A program made the translations under genes and the position numbers. This document shows, piece after piece, positions 1 through 8,305 of a DNA stretch of 64,000 nt (position 1 is its first letter; every line of letters begins with the position of its first letter). The DNA lies in the NCBI RefSeq assembly GCF_003480255.1, contig NZ_QUIN01000004.1, forward strand, positions 1 to 64,000, in the 5' to 3' direction. Source of the stretch: Erysipelatoclostridium sp. AM42-17 (GTDB taxonomy: Bacteria; Bacillota_I; Bacilli_A; Erysipelotrichales; Coprobacillaceae). The notes beneath the pieces are model-generated. The model worked only from the letters and a program-made list of their open reading frames with translations. It did no database searches and was not told where the DNA came from.

Positions 1-50
1 TCAAGCCTTATAATCGATTTAAAATTTAAGTCCAACTTTTGGGGTTCACA
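1..50 (+). mobile_element. right end of an IS3-family (IS150-like) insertion sequence, truncated by the window
   Basis: Positions 28-50, read on the minus strand, begin TGTGAACCCC and continue AAAAGTTGGACTT. This resembles the terminal inverted repeat of IS150-group IS3 elements, with the outer TG at position 50. The element body would therefore lie to the left, outside the window. The frame starting at position 2 reads Gln-Ala-Leu-stop, which could be the last codons of the transposase, but this is too short to prove. No target duplication can be checked because the other end is missing. Confidence 0.5.
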
Positions 51-101
51 ATATTTGTTATCAGTTTTTATTTATATAAATTTGTATGATCTTTATAAAA
101 T

Positions 102-127
102 AAAAAAGTCTTGAATAATCAAGACTT
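102..127 (-). terminator. Rho-independent terminator after tRNA-Arg
   Basis: The arms AAGTCTTGA (106-114) and TCAAGACTT (119-127) form a 9-bp hairpin with a 4-base loop. On the minus strand it is followed by a run of six T. It lies 10 bases beyond the CCA end of the tRNA. Confidence 0.8.
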
Positions 128-137
128 AACTTACAAA

Positions 138-214
138 TGGCGTCCACGAAGGGATTCGAACCCCTGACCGCACGCTTAGAAGGCGTGTGCTCTATCCAGC
201 TGAGCTACGTAGAC
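138..214 (-). tRNA. tRNA-Arg (anticodon TCT)
   Basis: The minus strand folds as a full cloverleaf. The acceptor GTCTACG pairs with CGTGGAC, the D arm begins GCTCAG, the anticodon loop CTTCTAA gives anticodon TCT, and the T loop is TTCGAAT. The CCA end is encoded (138-140). It reads AGA codons, which are abundant in this AT-rich genome. An IS end lies about 90 bases beyond its 3' end. Confidence 0.96.
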
Positions 215-274
215 ACTTGCTTATCAACTGCTTTAATAGAATAGCATATTATTAAAGAAGTATCAAGCATTTTT

Positions 275-739
275 TTAATTTAATGTTTTAAACGTGACAT
301 CAATTTGATCTCCATCAACCATAATAACACAATAACTACGTTCGCTGCCACCTCTAGGTAGCGTTGTAGAACCAGGATTAATGAAATAGAAATGATTGAC
401 TTCATCACATTGAGGAACATGTGTGTGTCCTGATAGTAAAACATCACAATTATTTTCTTTCAATGTTTGTAACATAGCGTTACCACGATTAAAGTAGCCA
501 AAACGATGACCATGACATACATAAAATCTTAATTTTTCTGCCTGAAAGATGATATGTTCAGGGAAATGACTATACCAATCATTATTTCCTCTTACACATA
601 GCCATCCTTTCATTCGTTCATCTTCAGCTTCGCTATCACCACAATGAACGTAAAAATCAGCATCTTTTTCTCGTTTTTTAACTTCATCTATCATTTGATG
701 AAATCCATGGCTGTCTGACATAACAACGATTTTCTTCAT
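275..739 (-). CDS. YfcE-type metallophosphoesterase
   Basis: A 154-residue calcineurin-fold phosphodiesterase of the YfcE/MJ0936 family, a likely cytoplasmic di-metal enzyme acting on small phosphodiesters of unknown identity. All metal-ligand motifs are visible: D9-x-H11, G34-D35, GNND near 51-54, H76 and GHTH at 104-107. The length is normal for the family. The ATG at 739 is chosen over an in-frame GTG at 748 because GGTGAT lies just upstream of it. It may be co-transcribed with the GerM-like gene, which ends 45 bases upstream on the same strand. In B. subtilis the homologous ysnB is a housekeeping gene of unclear role. Confidence 0.85.
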   Translation of the reverse strand: MKKIVVMSDSHGFHQMIDEVKKREKDADFYVHCGDSEAEDERMKGWLCVRGNNDWYSHFPEHIIFQAEKLRFYVCHGHRFGYFNRGNAMLQTLKENNCDVLLSGHTHVPQCDEVNHFYFINPGSTTLPRGGSERSYCVIMVDGDQIDVTFKTLN

Positions 740-784
740 TTTTATCACCAGCCATATTATAACAAATATTTTTTTGCTTGTAAG

Positions 785-1702
785 TTATAATTTAATACGA
801 TTATCAATTAAATGATCGACTTTTTTATTTTCTTCAATGAGTTGATCATGAATATAGAGGTCAACTTGTTTAACACCTGGAAGACTTTGAAGTGATTTAG
901 TGAGTTGTAAATAGAGATGTTGGTCAATAGTTTCACTATCTTGTAAGACACTATCATCTAAATGAACAGAAAGAATGCCTTGATCAAATGAACATGGTTC
1001 ATTAGTTTTTATTTTGGTTGAATAGTTAATTTGATCTAGCAATAAAGAGACTTCTTGTGATATATCGTTATGACTGTTTTGAATACGAGTAGATGTAGGA
1101 ACGTAATAGGTATGACCGGCAATGGTTTTTGGATTGTAGACTAAAACAGAAGATGTTTGATAAAGATGATTTGATGATGATTGAAAATTATTAATACCTA
1201 AATTTTGTGTGATACAGTTCGTATTGATAGTACTGTTTTTTAAATAAGAAATAGGTTTGCCATCTATTTTAAGGTTAATTTTATTAATCGTATTATGACA
1301 AAAAGTATAACTTAAGGCTTCAAAGATATCTAAAGCTTCTTGATTGTTAGATACTTTTAAATGATTAGAAAAGTCAAATGTAAGTGCTGTTTTTTCGATG
1401 ATGAGATTGCGTAATTCTAGTTGTGATGAAAGAATAGGGTATAAGCCTAAATGTTGATAATCTGATGATTTCATGGTTTCAATCATTTCTCGATAGTTGT
1501 TTTCGGGTTCGTTGGCACATTTTAAATTAACAGTGACAGGAATTAAAGTATCACTTTGGTCTTTAAAAACAATAGTATGATAATTTGAGGTAACTGATTT
1601 TTGTTTTGATTGTGTCTTTTGAAAATCAACTTGATAGTAAGCAAAAACAAAAAGTAAACATAAAGCAAGGGTTGCAATGTTTTTCATGTATTTATGATTC
1701 AT
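785..1702 (-). CDS. GerM-like protein (GerMN domains), membrane anchored
   Basis: About 305 residues with an N-terminal signal anchor (hydrophobic, roughly residues 7-24), then two regions of the GerMN type. The first includes LTFDFSNHLK, a bifunctional-looking helix around EALDIFEALSYTF and the ending INLKIDGKPI; the second includes LSVHLDD and ends LPGVKQVDLYIHDQ. In B. subtilis GerM is a sporulation/germination lipoprotein with two such domains. Here there is no lipobox, so it is probably a bitopic protein. The ATG at 1702 is preferred to the GTG at 1711 because AGGTGA sits directly before it. It is transcribed away from ansA. Confidence 0.65.
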   Translation of the reverse strand: MNHKYMKNIATLALCLLFVFAYYQVDFQKTQSKQKSVTSNYHTIVFKDQSDTLIPVTVNLKCANEPENNYREMIETMKSSDYQHLGLYPILSSQLELRNLIIEKTALTFDFSNHLKVSNNQEALDIFEALSYTFCHNTINKINLKIDGKPISYLKNSTINTNCITQNLGINNFQSSSNHLYQTSSVLVYNPKTIAGHTYYVPTSTRIQNSHNDISQEVSLLLDQINYSTKIKTNEPCSFDQGILSVHLDDSVLQDSETIDQHLYLQLTKSLQSLPGVKQVDLYIHDQLIEENKKVDHLIDNRIKL

Positions 1703-1733
1703 AAGCTTCACCTATTAAATCATATGTACAGGC

Positions 1734-1763
1734 TTTACTTTTATGATTCATTTACTCTATAAT
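1734..1763 (+). promoter_or_regulatory. sigma-A-like promoter for ansA
   Basis: TTTACT at 1734-1739 and TATAAT at 1758-1763 are separated by 18 bases. They lie upstream of the asparaginase start at 1792, in the gap shared with the divergent GerM-like gene. Confidence 0.55.
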
Positions 1764-1791
1764 AAAGTGAACTTATAAAGGATGGAAAGAT

Positions 1792-2793
1792 ATGAAAACA
1801 TTTTTAGTAATGACAACAGGGGGAACAATCGCTTCAGTAGAAAATAAAGCTGGTTTAATTCCTCAAATGACAGGTGAAGAACTTTTATCGTATATTCCTG
1901 ATATTGCAGGATTATGTCATGTAGATATTTTAAGTATATGTCAAATTGATAGTACAAATATGAATGTGGAGATTTATAAAAAACTTGTTTCAACAATACA
2001 GGAAAATTATGATAAGTACGATGGATTTTTAATTCTTCATGGTACGGATACTATGGCTTATACTTCGGCTGCATTAAGCTATATGATTCAAAATGCTAAT
2101 AAACCTATTGTTTTAACAGGGGCACAAAAGCCAATATCATATGATTCAACAGATGCTTTAATTAATTTAAGAGATAGTTTTTATTATATGATGCATGAAG
2201 GGACAAGAGGGATTAAGGTTGTTTTTGGTGGTAAAGTTATCACTGGGACAAGAGCTAAAAAAGTGAATTCACTTTCATACCAAGCATTTACAAGTGTGAA
2301 TTATCCTTATGTTGCTACTGTACGAAACAATCAAGTTATTGAATACATACAACATGCTCCTTATCAAGAATCTTTAAAGATGACAACAAAGATGTCTGAT
2401 CGTGTTTTTTTATTAAAATTAACACCATGCAGTCATCCTGATATTTTTGATTTTATTTATGATCATTATGATGTTATTGTTATTGAAGGTTTTGGTGTAG
2501 GAGGAATTCCTAAACATTTATTTGATGCTTTAGTAACAAAACAAAACAGTTACCCTGAAGGAGAAAAATTACTTATTCTTTCAACTCAAGTTATGTCTGA
2601 AGGATCCCATGTTTCAATTTATGAAGTAGGTAAGTCATTAATGGGTCAATGCGATTATTTAGAAGCAAGAGATATGAATTTAGAAGCAGTGGTCGCAAAA
2701 GGAATGTGGATTAAAGGTCAAAACTTAAAATCATTCAAACAAATTAAAAAACTATTTTATCAAGATATAGCGCATGATATATTAGGTAAATAA
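1792..2793 (+). CDS. ansA: L-asparaginase, type I (cytoplasmic)
   Basis: A 333-residue asparaginase/glutaminase-fold enzyme that hydrolyses L-asparagine to aspartate and ammonia. The first catalytic triad threonine is in TTGGTIAS (T12). The second motif, HGTDTM, lies near residues 83-88 and supplies the T-D pair. It has no signal peptide, and its length matches the cytoplasmic AnsA class rather than the periplasmic AnsB class. A GGATGGA-type ribosome binding site precedes the ATG. The two small genes downstream are close enough to share its transcript. Confidence 0.92.
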   Translation: MKTFLVMTTGGTIASVENKAGLIPQMTGEELLSYIPDIAGLCHVDILSICQIDSTNMNVEIYKKLVSTIQENYDKYDGFLILHGTDTMAYTSAALSYMIQNANKPIVLTGAQKPISYDSTDALINLRDSFYYMMHEGTRGIKVVFGGKVITGTRAKKVNSLSYQAFTSVNYPYVATVRNNQVIEYIQHAPYQESLKMTTKMSDRVFLLKLTPCSHPDIFDFIYDHYDVIVIEGFGVGGIPKHLFDALVTKQNSYPEGEKLLILSTQVMSEGSHVSIYEVGKSLMGQCDYLEARDMNLEAVVAKGMWIKGQNLKSFKQIKKLFYQDIAHDILGK

Positions 2794-2806
2794 AAGAGGT
2801 GATAAT

Positions 2807-2947
2807 ATGCCATTAAAAGATGATGATTTTGCTAAGGTAGGTAAACCTGAAGCTTATACAAAAATTATTGAAGAATTACAAAGTCAAGAAGAAAAACAAC
2901 CTGAAATGAATTATGATTTTACATTAGAAGAAGAGGATGAAAAATGA
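2807..2947 (+). CDS. small acidic protein, 46 residues, unknown
   Basis: A short reading frame starting ATG-CCA-TTA with an excellent ribosome binding site (AGAGGTGAT at 2795-2803). It begins MPLKDDDFAKVGKPEAYTKI and ends in the acidic tail LEEEDEK. Its stop overlaps the next start (ATGA at 2944-2947), the usual sign of translational coupling. The composition is strongly acidic and helical, with no membrane segment. The tight coupling suggests a partner of the TPR-like protein downstream. I do not recognise a family. Confidence 0.7.
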   Translation: MPLKDDDFAKVGKPEAYTKIIEELQSQEEKQPEMNYDFTLEEEDEK

Positions 2948-3867
2948 TTGAAGAATTAATACAAGCTGGTCAATATCAAGAAGCACTCACTTATCTTAAT
3001 AATCTAGATGATGAACAAGTACGTTATCTTCGTCTTGTTTGTTTATATGGTATGCAAGAATTAAAACAAGCTCAAAGGGAAGCCATGAAGGCAAAGGCGT
3101 TAGCTAGTGAGACTTATTATGATGTTGTAGCTATCTATGTTTCTATATTAAAAGATTTAGAAGAATATGAAGAAGCCATTAATATGATTGTTGAAGAATT
3201 ATCTATGCCTTATATTCCTTATCAATATGAAACGGTATTTAATACAGCTTATGATGAATTGTTGTTAGCTAAACAAGAAGCTAATCAAGGAATGGGTATT
3301 AAAAATACAAGTTTTTCTGAAGAAGAGATAGAAAACATCTTAATTAAAGAAGATATAAGTGAAGATTTATTATATATGGCTATTGAACAACTTGAAGCCA
3401 TGAATGTAAGAAGAATGCTTCCTGCCATTCGTCAGTTTATAAAAAATAATGATAAGCCTGATTTTGCTAAAAGTTTATTAGTAGAAATCATGATTGATCA
3501 AGAAATCGATGAAGATATGGAACTGGTTAAAAATCATGTTAGTTATGATGTCAATCCAAGTTTTGCTCCTCATGTTTTAGGACAAGAAGCAAGTTATACA
3601 ATAAGTGAGTTGTTATCACAAGTATTAGAAGATGAAAATCCATCACTTTTTCAATTATGTTTACAATTTTTAGACTTCTATTTATATCAAGTTTATCCTC
3701 AATATATAGATGAACAAGATTATCGACCTATTGCTGGAGCAATCCATTATCATTTAGCTTTATTACAATATATAGATGTTGAAATAGAAGATATTGAATT
3801 CGCCTATAATTGCGATAAAGAGGACGTTTATCGTATTTTAAAAGTAATTCAAGGAATTGAATATTAA
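2944..3867 (+). CDS. TPR-like helical repeat protein, unknown function
   Basis: A 307-residue soluble protein that is all-helical in appearance. Tandem helix pairs at the N terminus, such as EELIQAGQYQEALTYLNNL and VSILKDLEEYEEAINMIVEE, have the spacing and small residues of tetratricopeptide repeats. It resembles from memory the TPR-like DUF3196 family of Firmicutes, but that assignment is weak. It has no signal peptide and no catalytic motif. It overlaps the preceding small gene by four bases (ATGA). A scaffold or adaptor role is only an inference. Confidence 0.6.
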   Translation: MIEELIQAGQYQEALTYLNNLDDEQVRYLRLVCLYGMQELKQAQREAMKAKALASETYYDVVAIYVSILKDLEEYEEAINMIVEELSMPYIPYQYETVFNTAYDELLLAKQEANQGMGIKNTSFSEEEIENILIKEDISEDLLYMAIEQLEAMNVRRMLPAIRQFIKNNDKPDFAKSLLVEIMIDQEIDEDMELVKNHVSYDVNPSFAPHVLGQEASYTISELLSQVLEDENPSLFQLCLQFLDFYLYQVYPQYIDEQDYRPIAGAIHYHLALLQYIDVEIEDIEFAYNCDKEDVYRILKVIQGIEY

Positions 3868-3882
3868 AATTTATGAATATAG

Positions 3883-3911
3883 TTGAATTTAAAAAAATGT
3901 TAGTATATAAT
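3883..3911 (+). promoter_or_regulatory. sigma-A promoter for tig
   Basis: TTGAAT (3883-3888), a 17-base spacer and a perfect TATAAT (3906-3911) give a predicted start near 3918. This places the in-frame TTG at 3917 at the transcript's first bases and supports the ATG at 3941 as the real start of trigger factor. Confidence 0.75.
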
Positions 3912-3940
3912 GCTAGTTGACACGAAATAAGGAGAATATT

Positions 3941-5221
3941 ATGAGAACAAGTACTAAAAGATTAGAAAATGCTGTTACAGAAATTAAAGTAACATTTAAT
4001 AAAAAAGAATGGGATGAAGCAAAAGAAGCTGCAACAAATAAATTAGCTAAAAGCGTTAAAGTTGATGGTTTCAGACCAGGTAAAGCACCTGCTGCTTTAG
4101 TAAAAGCAAGAATTTCTAAAGCAAGTATTTTACAAGAAGCAACTGATCAAATTTTACAAAAAAATTATGTTGCTATTCTTACAAAAGCAGAAGTTGTACC
4201 TGTAGCTCAACCTCAATTATCAATTGAAGAAGTAAATGAAGAAACATTAAAAGTAAAAATTAGTTGTCCAGTTAAACCTGAAGTAGAATTAGGAGAATAC
4301 AAAGGTTTAGAAGTTAAAAAAGGACGTGCAACAGTAGCTAAAAAAGATATTGAAGCACAAGTAGAAAACTATCGTCAACAATTTGCTGAATTATCTGTAA
4401 AAGAAGGTAATGTAGCAAAAGGTGATACTGCTGTTATTGATTTTGAAGGTTTTGTAGATGGAAAACCATTTGAAGGTGGAAAAGGTGAAAACTATCCATT
4501 AGAAATCGGTTCAGGAGCATTCATTCCTGGATTTGAAGATCAATTAATCGGTATGGGTGTTGATAAAGAAAAAGAAATTCAAGTTACTTTCCCAGAAGAT
4601 TATCAAGCTAAAGATTTATCTGGTAAAGAAGCAACATTCAAAGTTGTTGTTCATGAAATTAAAGAAAAAACATTACCTGAAGCTGATGATGAATTAGCTA
4701 AAGACGTTAATATTGATGGTGTTGAAACATTAGAACAATTAAAAGAACATATCAAAAAACAATTAAAAGAACAAAAACAACAAGATGTTGAAAATAAATT
4801 CAATGAAGATTTATTCAAAGCAATTATTGATTCATCTAAAGTAGAAGAAAGCGATGCTTTAGTTGAACAAGAATGTGAAGCAATGCTTCGTGAAATTGAA
4901 CAAAACTTACAAAGACAAGGAATGACATTTGATTTATATCAACAATTTACTGGAAAAAGTAAAGAAGATGTTAAAGAAGATGTTAAAGATCAAGCTAGAG
5001 ATCGTGTTAAATTAAATGCAATTCTTGGTGCAATTATTGAAGCTGAAAAAATTGAAGTTTCAAATGAAGAATTAGAAAAAGAATTAGAAGAAATTGCTAA
5101 ATATTATCAAAGAGAATTAGATGACGTTAAAAAAATCTTCGAAAATAATATGACAAGCATTGAAAATGATTTACTTACAAGAAAAGCATTAAACGTAGTA
5201 AAAGATAACTTAAAAAAATAA
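3941..5221 (+). CDS. tig: trigger factor, ribosome-associated chaperone and prolyl isomerase
   Basis: A 426-residue trigger factor. The N-terminal ribosome-binding domain carries the signature DGFRPGKAPAALV around residue 45. The FKBP-type prolyl isomerase domain spans about 150-240 (GDTAVIDFEGFVDGKPFEGG). A long helical C-terminal chaperone domain follows. The start at 3941 has AAGGAGA ten bases upstream and yields the family's usual N terminus. It has its own promoter and a strong terminator directly after the stop. As in B. subtilis, lon and ysxC follow. Confidence 0.97.
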   Translation: MRTSTKRLENAVTEIKVTFNKKEWDEAKEAATNKLAKSVKVDGFRPGKAPAALVKARISKASILQEATDQILQKNYVAILTKAEVVPVAQPQLSIEEVNEETLKVKISCPVKPEVELGEYKGLEVKKGRATVAKKDIEAQVENYRQQFAELSVKEGNVAKGDTAVIDFEGFVDGKPFEGGKGENYPLEIGSGAFIPGFEDQLIGMGVDKEKEIQVTFPEDYQAKDLSGKEATFKVVVHEIKEKTLPEADDELAKDVNIDGVETLEQLKEHIKKQLKEQKQQDVENKFNEDLFKAIIDSSKVEESDALVEQECEAMLREIEQNLQRQGMTFDLYQQFTGKSKEDVKEDVKDQARDRVKLNAILGAIIEAEKIEVSNEELEKELEEIAKYYQRELDDVKKIFENNMTSIENDLLTRKALNVVKDNLKK

Positions 5222-5224
5222 TTA

Positions 5225-5245
5225 AAGACGCTTAAGCGTCTTTTT
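5225..5245 (+). terminator. Rho-independent terminator after tig
   Basis: The perfect palindrome AAAGACGCTTAAGCGTCTTT at 5225-5244 continues into a T run. It lies 4 bases after the tig stop. Confidence 0.85.
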
Positions 5246-5264
5246 GTAAAAAAGGAGGTTTTTT

Positions 5265-7589
5265 ATGATGAATGAAAATACAATATTAAATCTTCCTGTC
5301 GTATGTACAAGAGGGATGATTGTCTTTCCTGGAAATCGTTTGACTTTAGATGTTGGACGTCCTTTAAGTTTAAAAGCTTTAGAGCTAGCAGGAAGTGAAT
5401 ATGATAATAATATTGTTTTTGTTTCACAAATCAATCCAGTTGAAGACCACCCAGGTTTTAATGATGTTTACCATATTGGAACATTATGTAAAATTGATAA
5501 AAAAGTACGACGCGATAGTGCAGGTACAATTAAATTAACTGTTATTGGTGAAAAAAGAGTAAAACTATTAAGTTTTGAAAATACTAATAATACTATTATG
5601 TCTCAAGTGGAAGTTATGGAAGACGTAGTAGGAGATGCTAATGAGGAAGTCGCTCTAGTAAGAAGTACAATGTCTTACTTTGAACAAGCTAAACGTAACA
5701 TGCCTCATATTCCAGCTGAAAGTCTAGCTCTTGTATCTAATGGTACATCAGCAAGTTTATTAGCTGATACAATTGGTCAATATTTACCAATTGACTTAGA
5801 TAAAAAACAAAAGATTTTAGAAGAAAATCGTATTAATGAAAGATTGTTATTAGTTTTAAATTCGATTGAATCTGAAAAAGTCATTAACCAAATTGAAGAA
5901 TCAATTAATCGTAAAGTAAGAGAAAGTATTGATGAAAATCAACGTGAATATTACTTAAGAGAAAAATTAAGAGCAATCAAAGAAGAATTAGGTGATACAG
6001 TACCTAAAGAAGATGATGCTGATGGTATTCGTGAAAAATTAGAAAATAATCCTTATCCTCAATACATCAAAGATAAAATTGAAGAAGAATTAAGAAGATT
6101 TGAAACAATGCCTGCTGCTTCATCAGAAGCAAATGTTGTGAGAACTTATATTGATTGGGTAATGAAAACACCTTGGTATCAAACAACAAAAGATCGTGAA
6201 GATATCAAAGAAATAGAAGCTATTTTAGAAGCTGATCATTATGGATTAAAGAAAGTTAAAGAAAGAATTGTTGAACATTTAGCTGTAAAACAAATGACAC
6301 AGTCACTTAAGGCACCGATTATTTGTTTAGCCGGTCCTCCAGGGGTTGGTAAAACAAGTATCGCTAAAAGTATTGCGCGTGCTTTAGACCGTAAATTTGT
6401 TAAGGCATCACTTGGTGGTGTCAAAGATGAATCAGAAGTTCGTGGTCATCGTCGTACTTATTTAGGTAGTATGCCAGGACGTATTATTCAAGGAATGAAA
6501 AAAGCTGGGGTTATTAATCCTGTATTCTTACTTGATGAAATTGATAAAATGTCTAGTGATTATAAAGGGGATCCTACAAGTGCAATGCTTGAAGTTTTAG
6601 ACCCAGAACAAAATAGTCAATTCTCAGATAATTATTTAGAAGAACCATATGATTTATCACATGTCTTATTTATCGCGACAGCAAATGATTTAGGTTCTAT
6701 TCCTGCACCTCTTAGAGATCGTATGGAAATTATTGAAGTGTCAAGTTATACTGAACAAGAAAAACTTATCATTGCTAAAGAACATTTACTTAAAAAACAA
6801 CTTGAACAACACGCTTTAAAACTAGAACAACTTACAATCAGTGATGATGTTATCATGGAAGTGATTCAACATTATACACGTGAAGCGGGTGTTCGTGAAT
6901 TAGAAAGATATATAGCTAAAATTTGTCGTAAAACTGTTCTTGCTATTTTAAGAGATAAACAAGAATCAGTAACGGTAGATCGTGATAAATTAGTTGAATT
7001 TTTAGGTAAAGCACCTTTTGATCATACTAAGAAACTACAATCACCACAAGTTGGTGTTGTTACTGGTATGGCTTATACTCAATTTGGTGGAGATATTTTA
7101 CCAATTGAAGTTAATCATTTTGCAGGTAGTGGTAAATTTATTATTACTGGACAATTAGGTGATGTTATGAAAGAATCAGCATCTATTGCTCTTGACTATA
7201 TGAAAGCCAATAAGGAAAAATATGGATTATGTGATGTTCCATTTGATAAGGAAGATATTCATATCCATGTACCTGAAGGAGCAATCAAGAAAGATGGTCC
7301 ATCTGCTGGGGTTACTTTAACAACAGCCATCTATTCAGCGTTTACGAATAAACCAGTAAGAGATGATGTAGCCATGACTGGTGAAATTACTTTACGTGGT
7401 CAAGTGCTTCCAATCGGTGGTTTAAAGGAAAAATCTATTTCAGCTCATCGTTCGGGAATTAAGAAAATTATTATTCCAAAAGATAATGAAAAAGATATTG
7501 ATGAAATTCCTGAATCAGTTCAAAAAGATTTAGAAATTGTTTTAGCTGATAATATTGATACAGTATTAGAACATGCAATGGTAAAATAA
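5265..7589 (+). CDS. lon: ATP-dependent Lon protease (LonA type)
   Basis: A 774-residue LonA. The N-terminal LON substrate-binding domain begins LPVVCTRGMIVFPG, followed by a coiled helical linker. The AAA+ module has Walker A GPPGVGKTS near residue 356 and Walker B FLLDEIDKM. The C-terminal protease has the Ser-Lys dyad: Ser in KDGPSAGVT near 679 and Lys near 720. It degrades misfolded and regulatory proteins in the cytosol. Two adjacent ATGs (5265, 5268) lie after AAGGAGG, so either may serve. There is one lon gene here, where B. subtilis has lonB plus lonA. Confidence 0.97.
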   Translation: MMNENTILNLPVVCTRGMIVFPGNRLTLDVGRPLSLKALELAGSEYDNNIVFVSQINPVEDHPGFNDVYHIGTLCKIDKKVRRDSAGTIKLTVIGEKRVKLLSFENTNNTIMSQVEVMEDVVGDANEEVALVRSTMSYFEQAKRNMPHIPAESLALVSNGTSASLLADTIGQYLPIDLDKKQKILEENRINERLLLVLNSIESEKVINQIEESINRKVRESIDENQREYYLREKLRAIKEELGDTVPKEDDADGIREKLENNPYPQYIKDKIEEELRRFETMPAASSEANVVRTYIDWVMKTPWYQTTKDREDIKEIEAILEADHYGLKKVKERIVEHLAVKQMTQSLKAPIICLAGPPGVGKTSIAKSIARALDRKFVKASLGGVKDESEVRGHRRTYLGSMPGRIIQGMKKAGVINPVFLLDEIDKMSSDYKGDPTSAMLEVLDPEQNSQFSDNYLEEPYDLSHVLFIATANDLGSIPAPLRDRMEIIEVSSYTEQEKLIIAKEHLLKKQLEQHALKLEQLTISDDVIMEVIQHYTREAGVRELERYIAKICRKTVLAILRDKQESVTVDRDKLVEFLGKAPFDHTKKLQSPQVGVVTGMAYTQFGGDILPIEVNHFAGSGKFIITGQLGDVMKESASIALDYMKANKEKYGLCDVPFDKEDIHIHVPEGAIKKDGPSAGVTLTTAIYSAFTNKPVRDDVAMTGEITLRGQVLPIGGLKEKSISAHRSGIKKIIIPKDNEKDIDEIPESVQKDLEIVLADNIDTVLEHAMVK

Positions 7590-7614
7590 CGAGAATATTG
7601 GATTCTCGTTTTTT
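7589..7614 (+). terminator. Rho-independent terminator after lon
   Basis: ACGAGAAT (7589-7596) pairs with ATTCTCGT (7602-7609) around a 5-base loop and is followed by T6. A TATAAT at 7619-7624 just beyond could be the -10 of a promoter for ysxC. Confidence 0.85.
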
Positions 7615-7641
7615 ACTGTTATAATAAGGTTGGTGAGAAAA

Positions 7642-8250
7642 ATGGCAAAAATAAAAAAAGCAGAATACGTTTTATCAGCAGCTTGGAAAAGTCAATGGCC
7701 AAGTGAAGATTTTCCTGAAATGTGCTTAGCAGGTAGATCAAATGTTGGTAAGAGTAGTTTTATTAATACAATGTTAAATCGTAAAGCACTAGCAAAAGTA
7801 TCTGGAACACCAGGGAAAACAAAGACATTAAATTTCTTTAATGTCAATGATGCCCTTTATTTTGTAGACGTTCCTGGTTATGGCTATGCTAAAGTTAATA
7901 ACAATGTAACTAAACAATTTGGTAAAACGATGGATGAATATATTACGCATCGTTCTACTCTTAAAGGATTTATTTTATTGGTAGATTATCGTCATAAACC
8001 AACAAAGGATGATGTGATGATGTATGAATTTGTTAAACATTACGATGTGCCGGTTATTGTTGTTGCTACCAAAGAAGATAAGTTAAAACGTAATGATTTA
8101 AAGAAAAATGAAAAGATAATCAAGGATACATTAAATTTTGATCCTCAAGATCAATTTATTCGTTTTTCAAGTTTAAAGAAAAAAGGTATTAATGAAGCTT
8201 GGCAAGCTATATATAAATTATGTGATATTAATTTTGACGAGGTGATTTAA
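7642..8250 (+). CDS. ysxC: ribosome biogenesis GTPase YsxC/EngB
   Basis: A 202-residue TRAFAC GTPase of the EngB group. It has G1 AGRSNVGKSSF (about 30-40), G2/G3 with GTPGKTKTLNFF and DVPGYGYAK, G4 TKEDK and a G5-like FSSLKK. It acts in late assembly of the 50S subunit. The ATG at 7642 is preferred over upstream TTG/GTG codons (7630, 7633) because GGTGAG sits correctly before it and the length then fits the family. Its stop codon is inside the terminator hairpin. Confidence 0.95.
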   Translation: MAKIKKAEYVLSAAWKSQWPSEDFPEMCLAGRSNVGKSSFINTMLNRKALAKVSGTPGKTKTLNFFNVNDALYFVDVPGYGYAKVNNNVTKQFGKTMDEYITHRSTLKGFILLVDYRHKPTKDDVMMYEFVKHYDVPVIVVATKEDKLKRNDLKKNEKIIKDTLNFDPQDQFIRFSSLKKKGINEAWQAIYKLCDINFDEVI

Positions 8251-8261
8251 TCACCTTTTTT
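8240..8261 (+). terminator. Rho-independent terminator overlapping the ysxC stop
   Basis: AGGTGA (8240-8245) and TCACCT (8251-8256) enclose TTTAA, which contains the stop codon; T6 follows. The next gene therefore needs its own promoter. Confidence 0.75.
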
Positions 8262-8288
8262 CATATCTTTCTATTTTATTCATACAAT
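8261..8288 (+). promoter_or_regulatory. sigma-E-like sporulation promoter before the SpoVID-like gene
   Basis: TCATATC (8261-8267) matches six of seven positions of the B. subtilis sigma-E -35 element. CATACAAT (8281-8288) is a perfect match to its -10 element. The spacer is 13 bases, slightly short. No sigma-A -35 is found at the right distance. The ribosome binding site follows very closely, so the true start point needs testing. Confidence 0.5.
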
Positions 8289-8305
8289 AAAATAGGAGGG
8301 TAAAT

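Noticed and set aside
1709..1740. sigma-G-like sequence before the GerM-like gene
   Set aside because: TGAATC and CATATGA are at the right distance but both deviate from consensus; too weak in AT-rich DNA.
1757..1996. minus-strand ORF opposite the start of ansA
   Set aside because: Antisense to a clear gene, no ribosome binding site, low-complexity Leu/Tyr-rich product.
5222..5434. minus-strand ORF opposite the start of lon
   Set aside because: Overlaps a terminator and the well-supported lon start; no family features.
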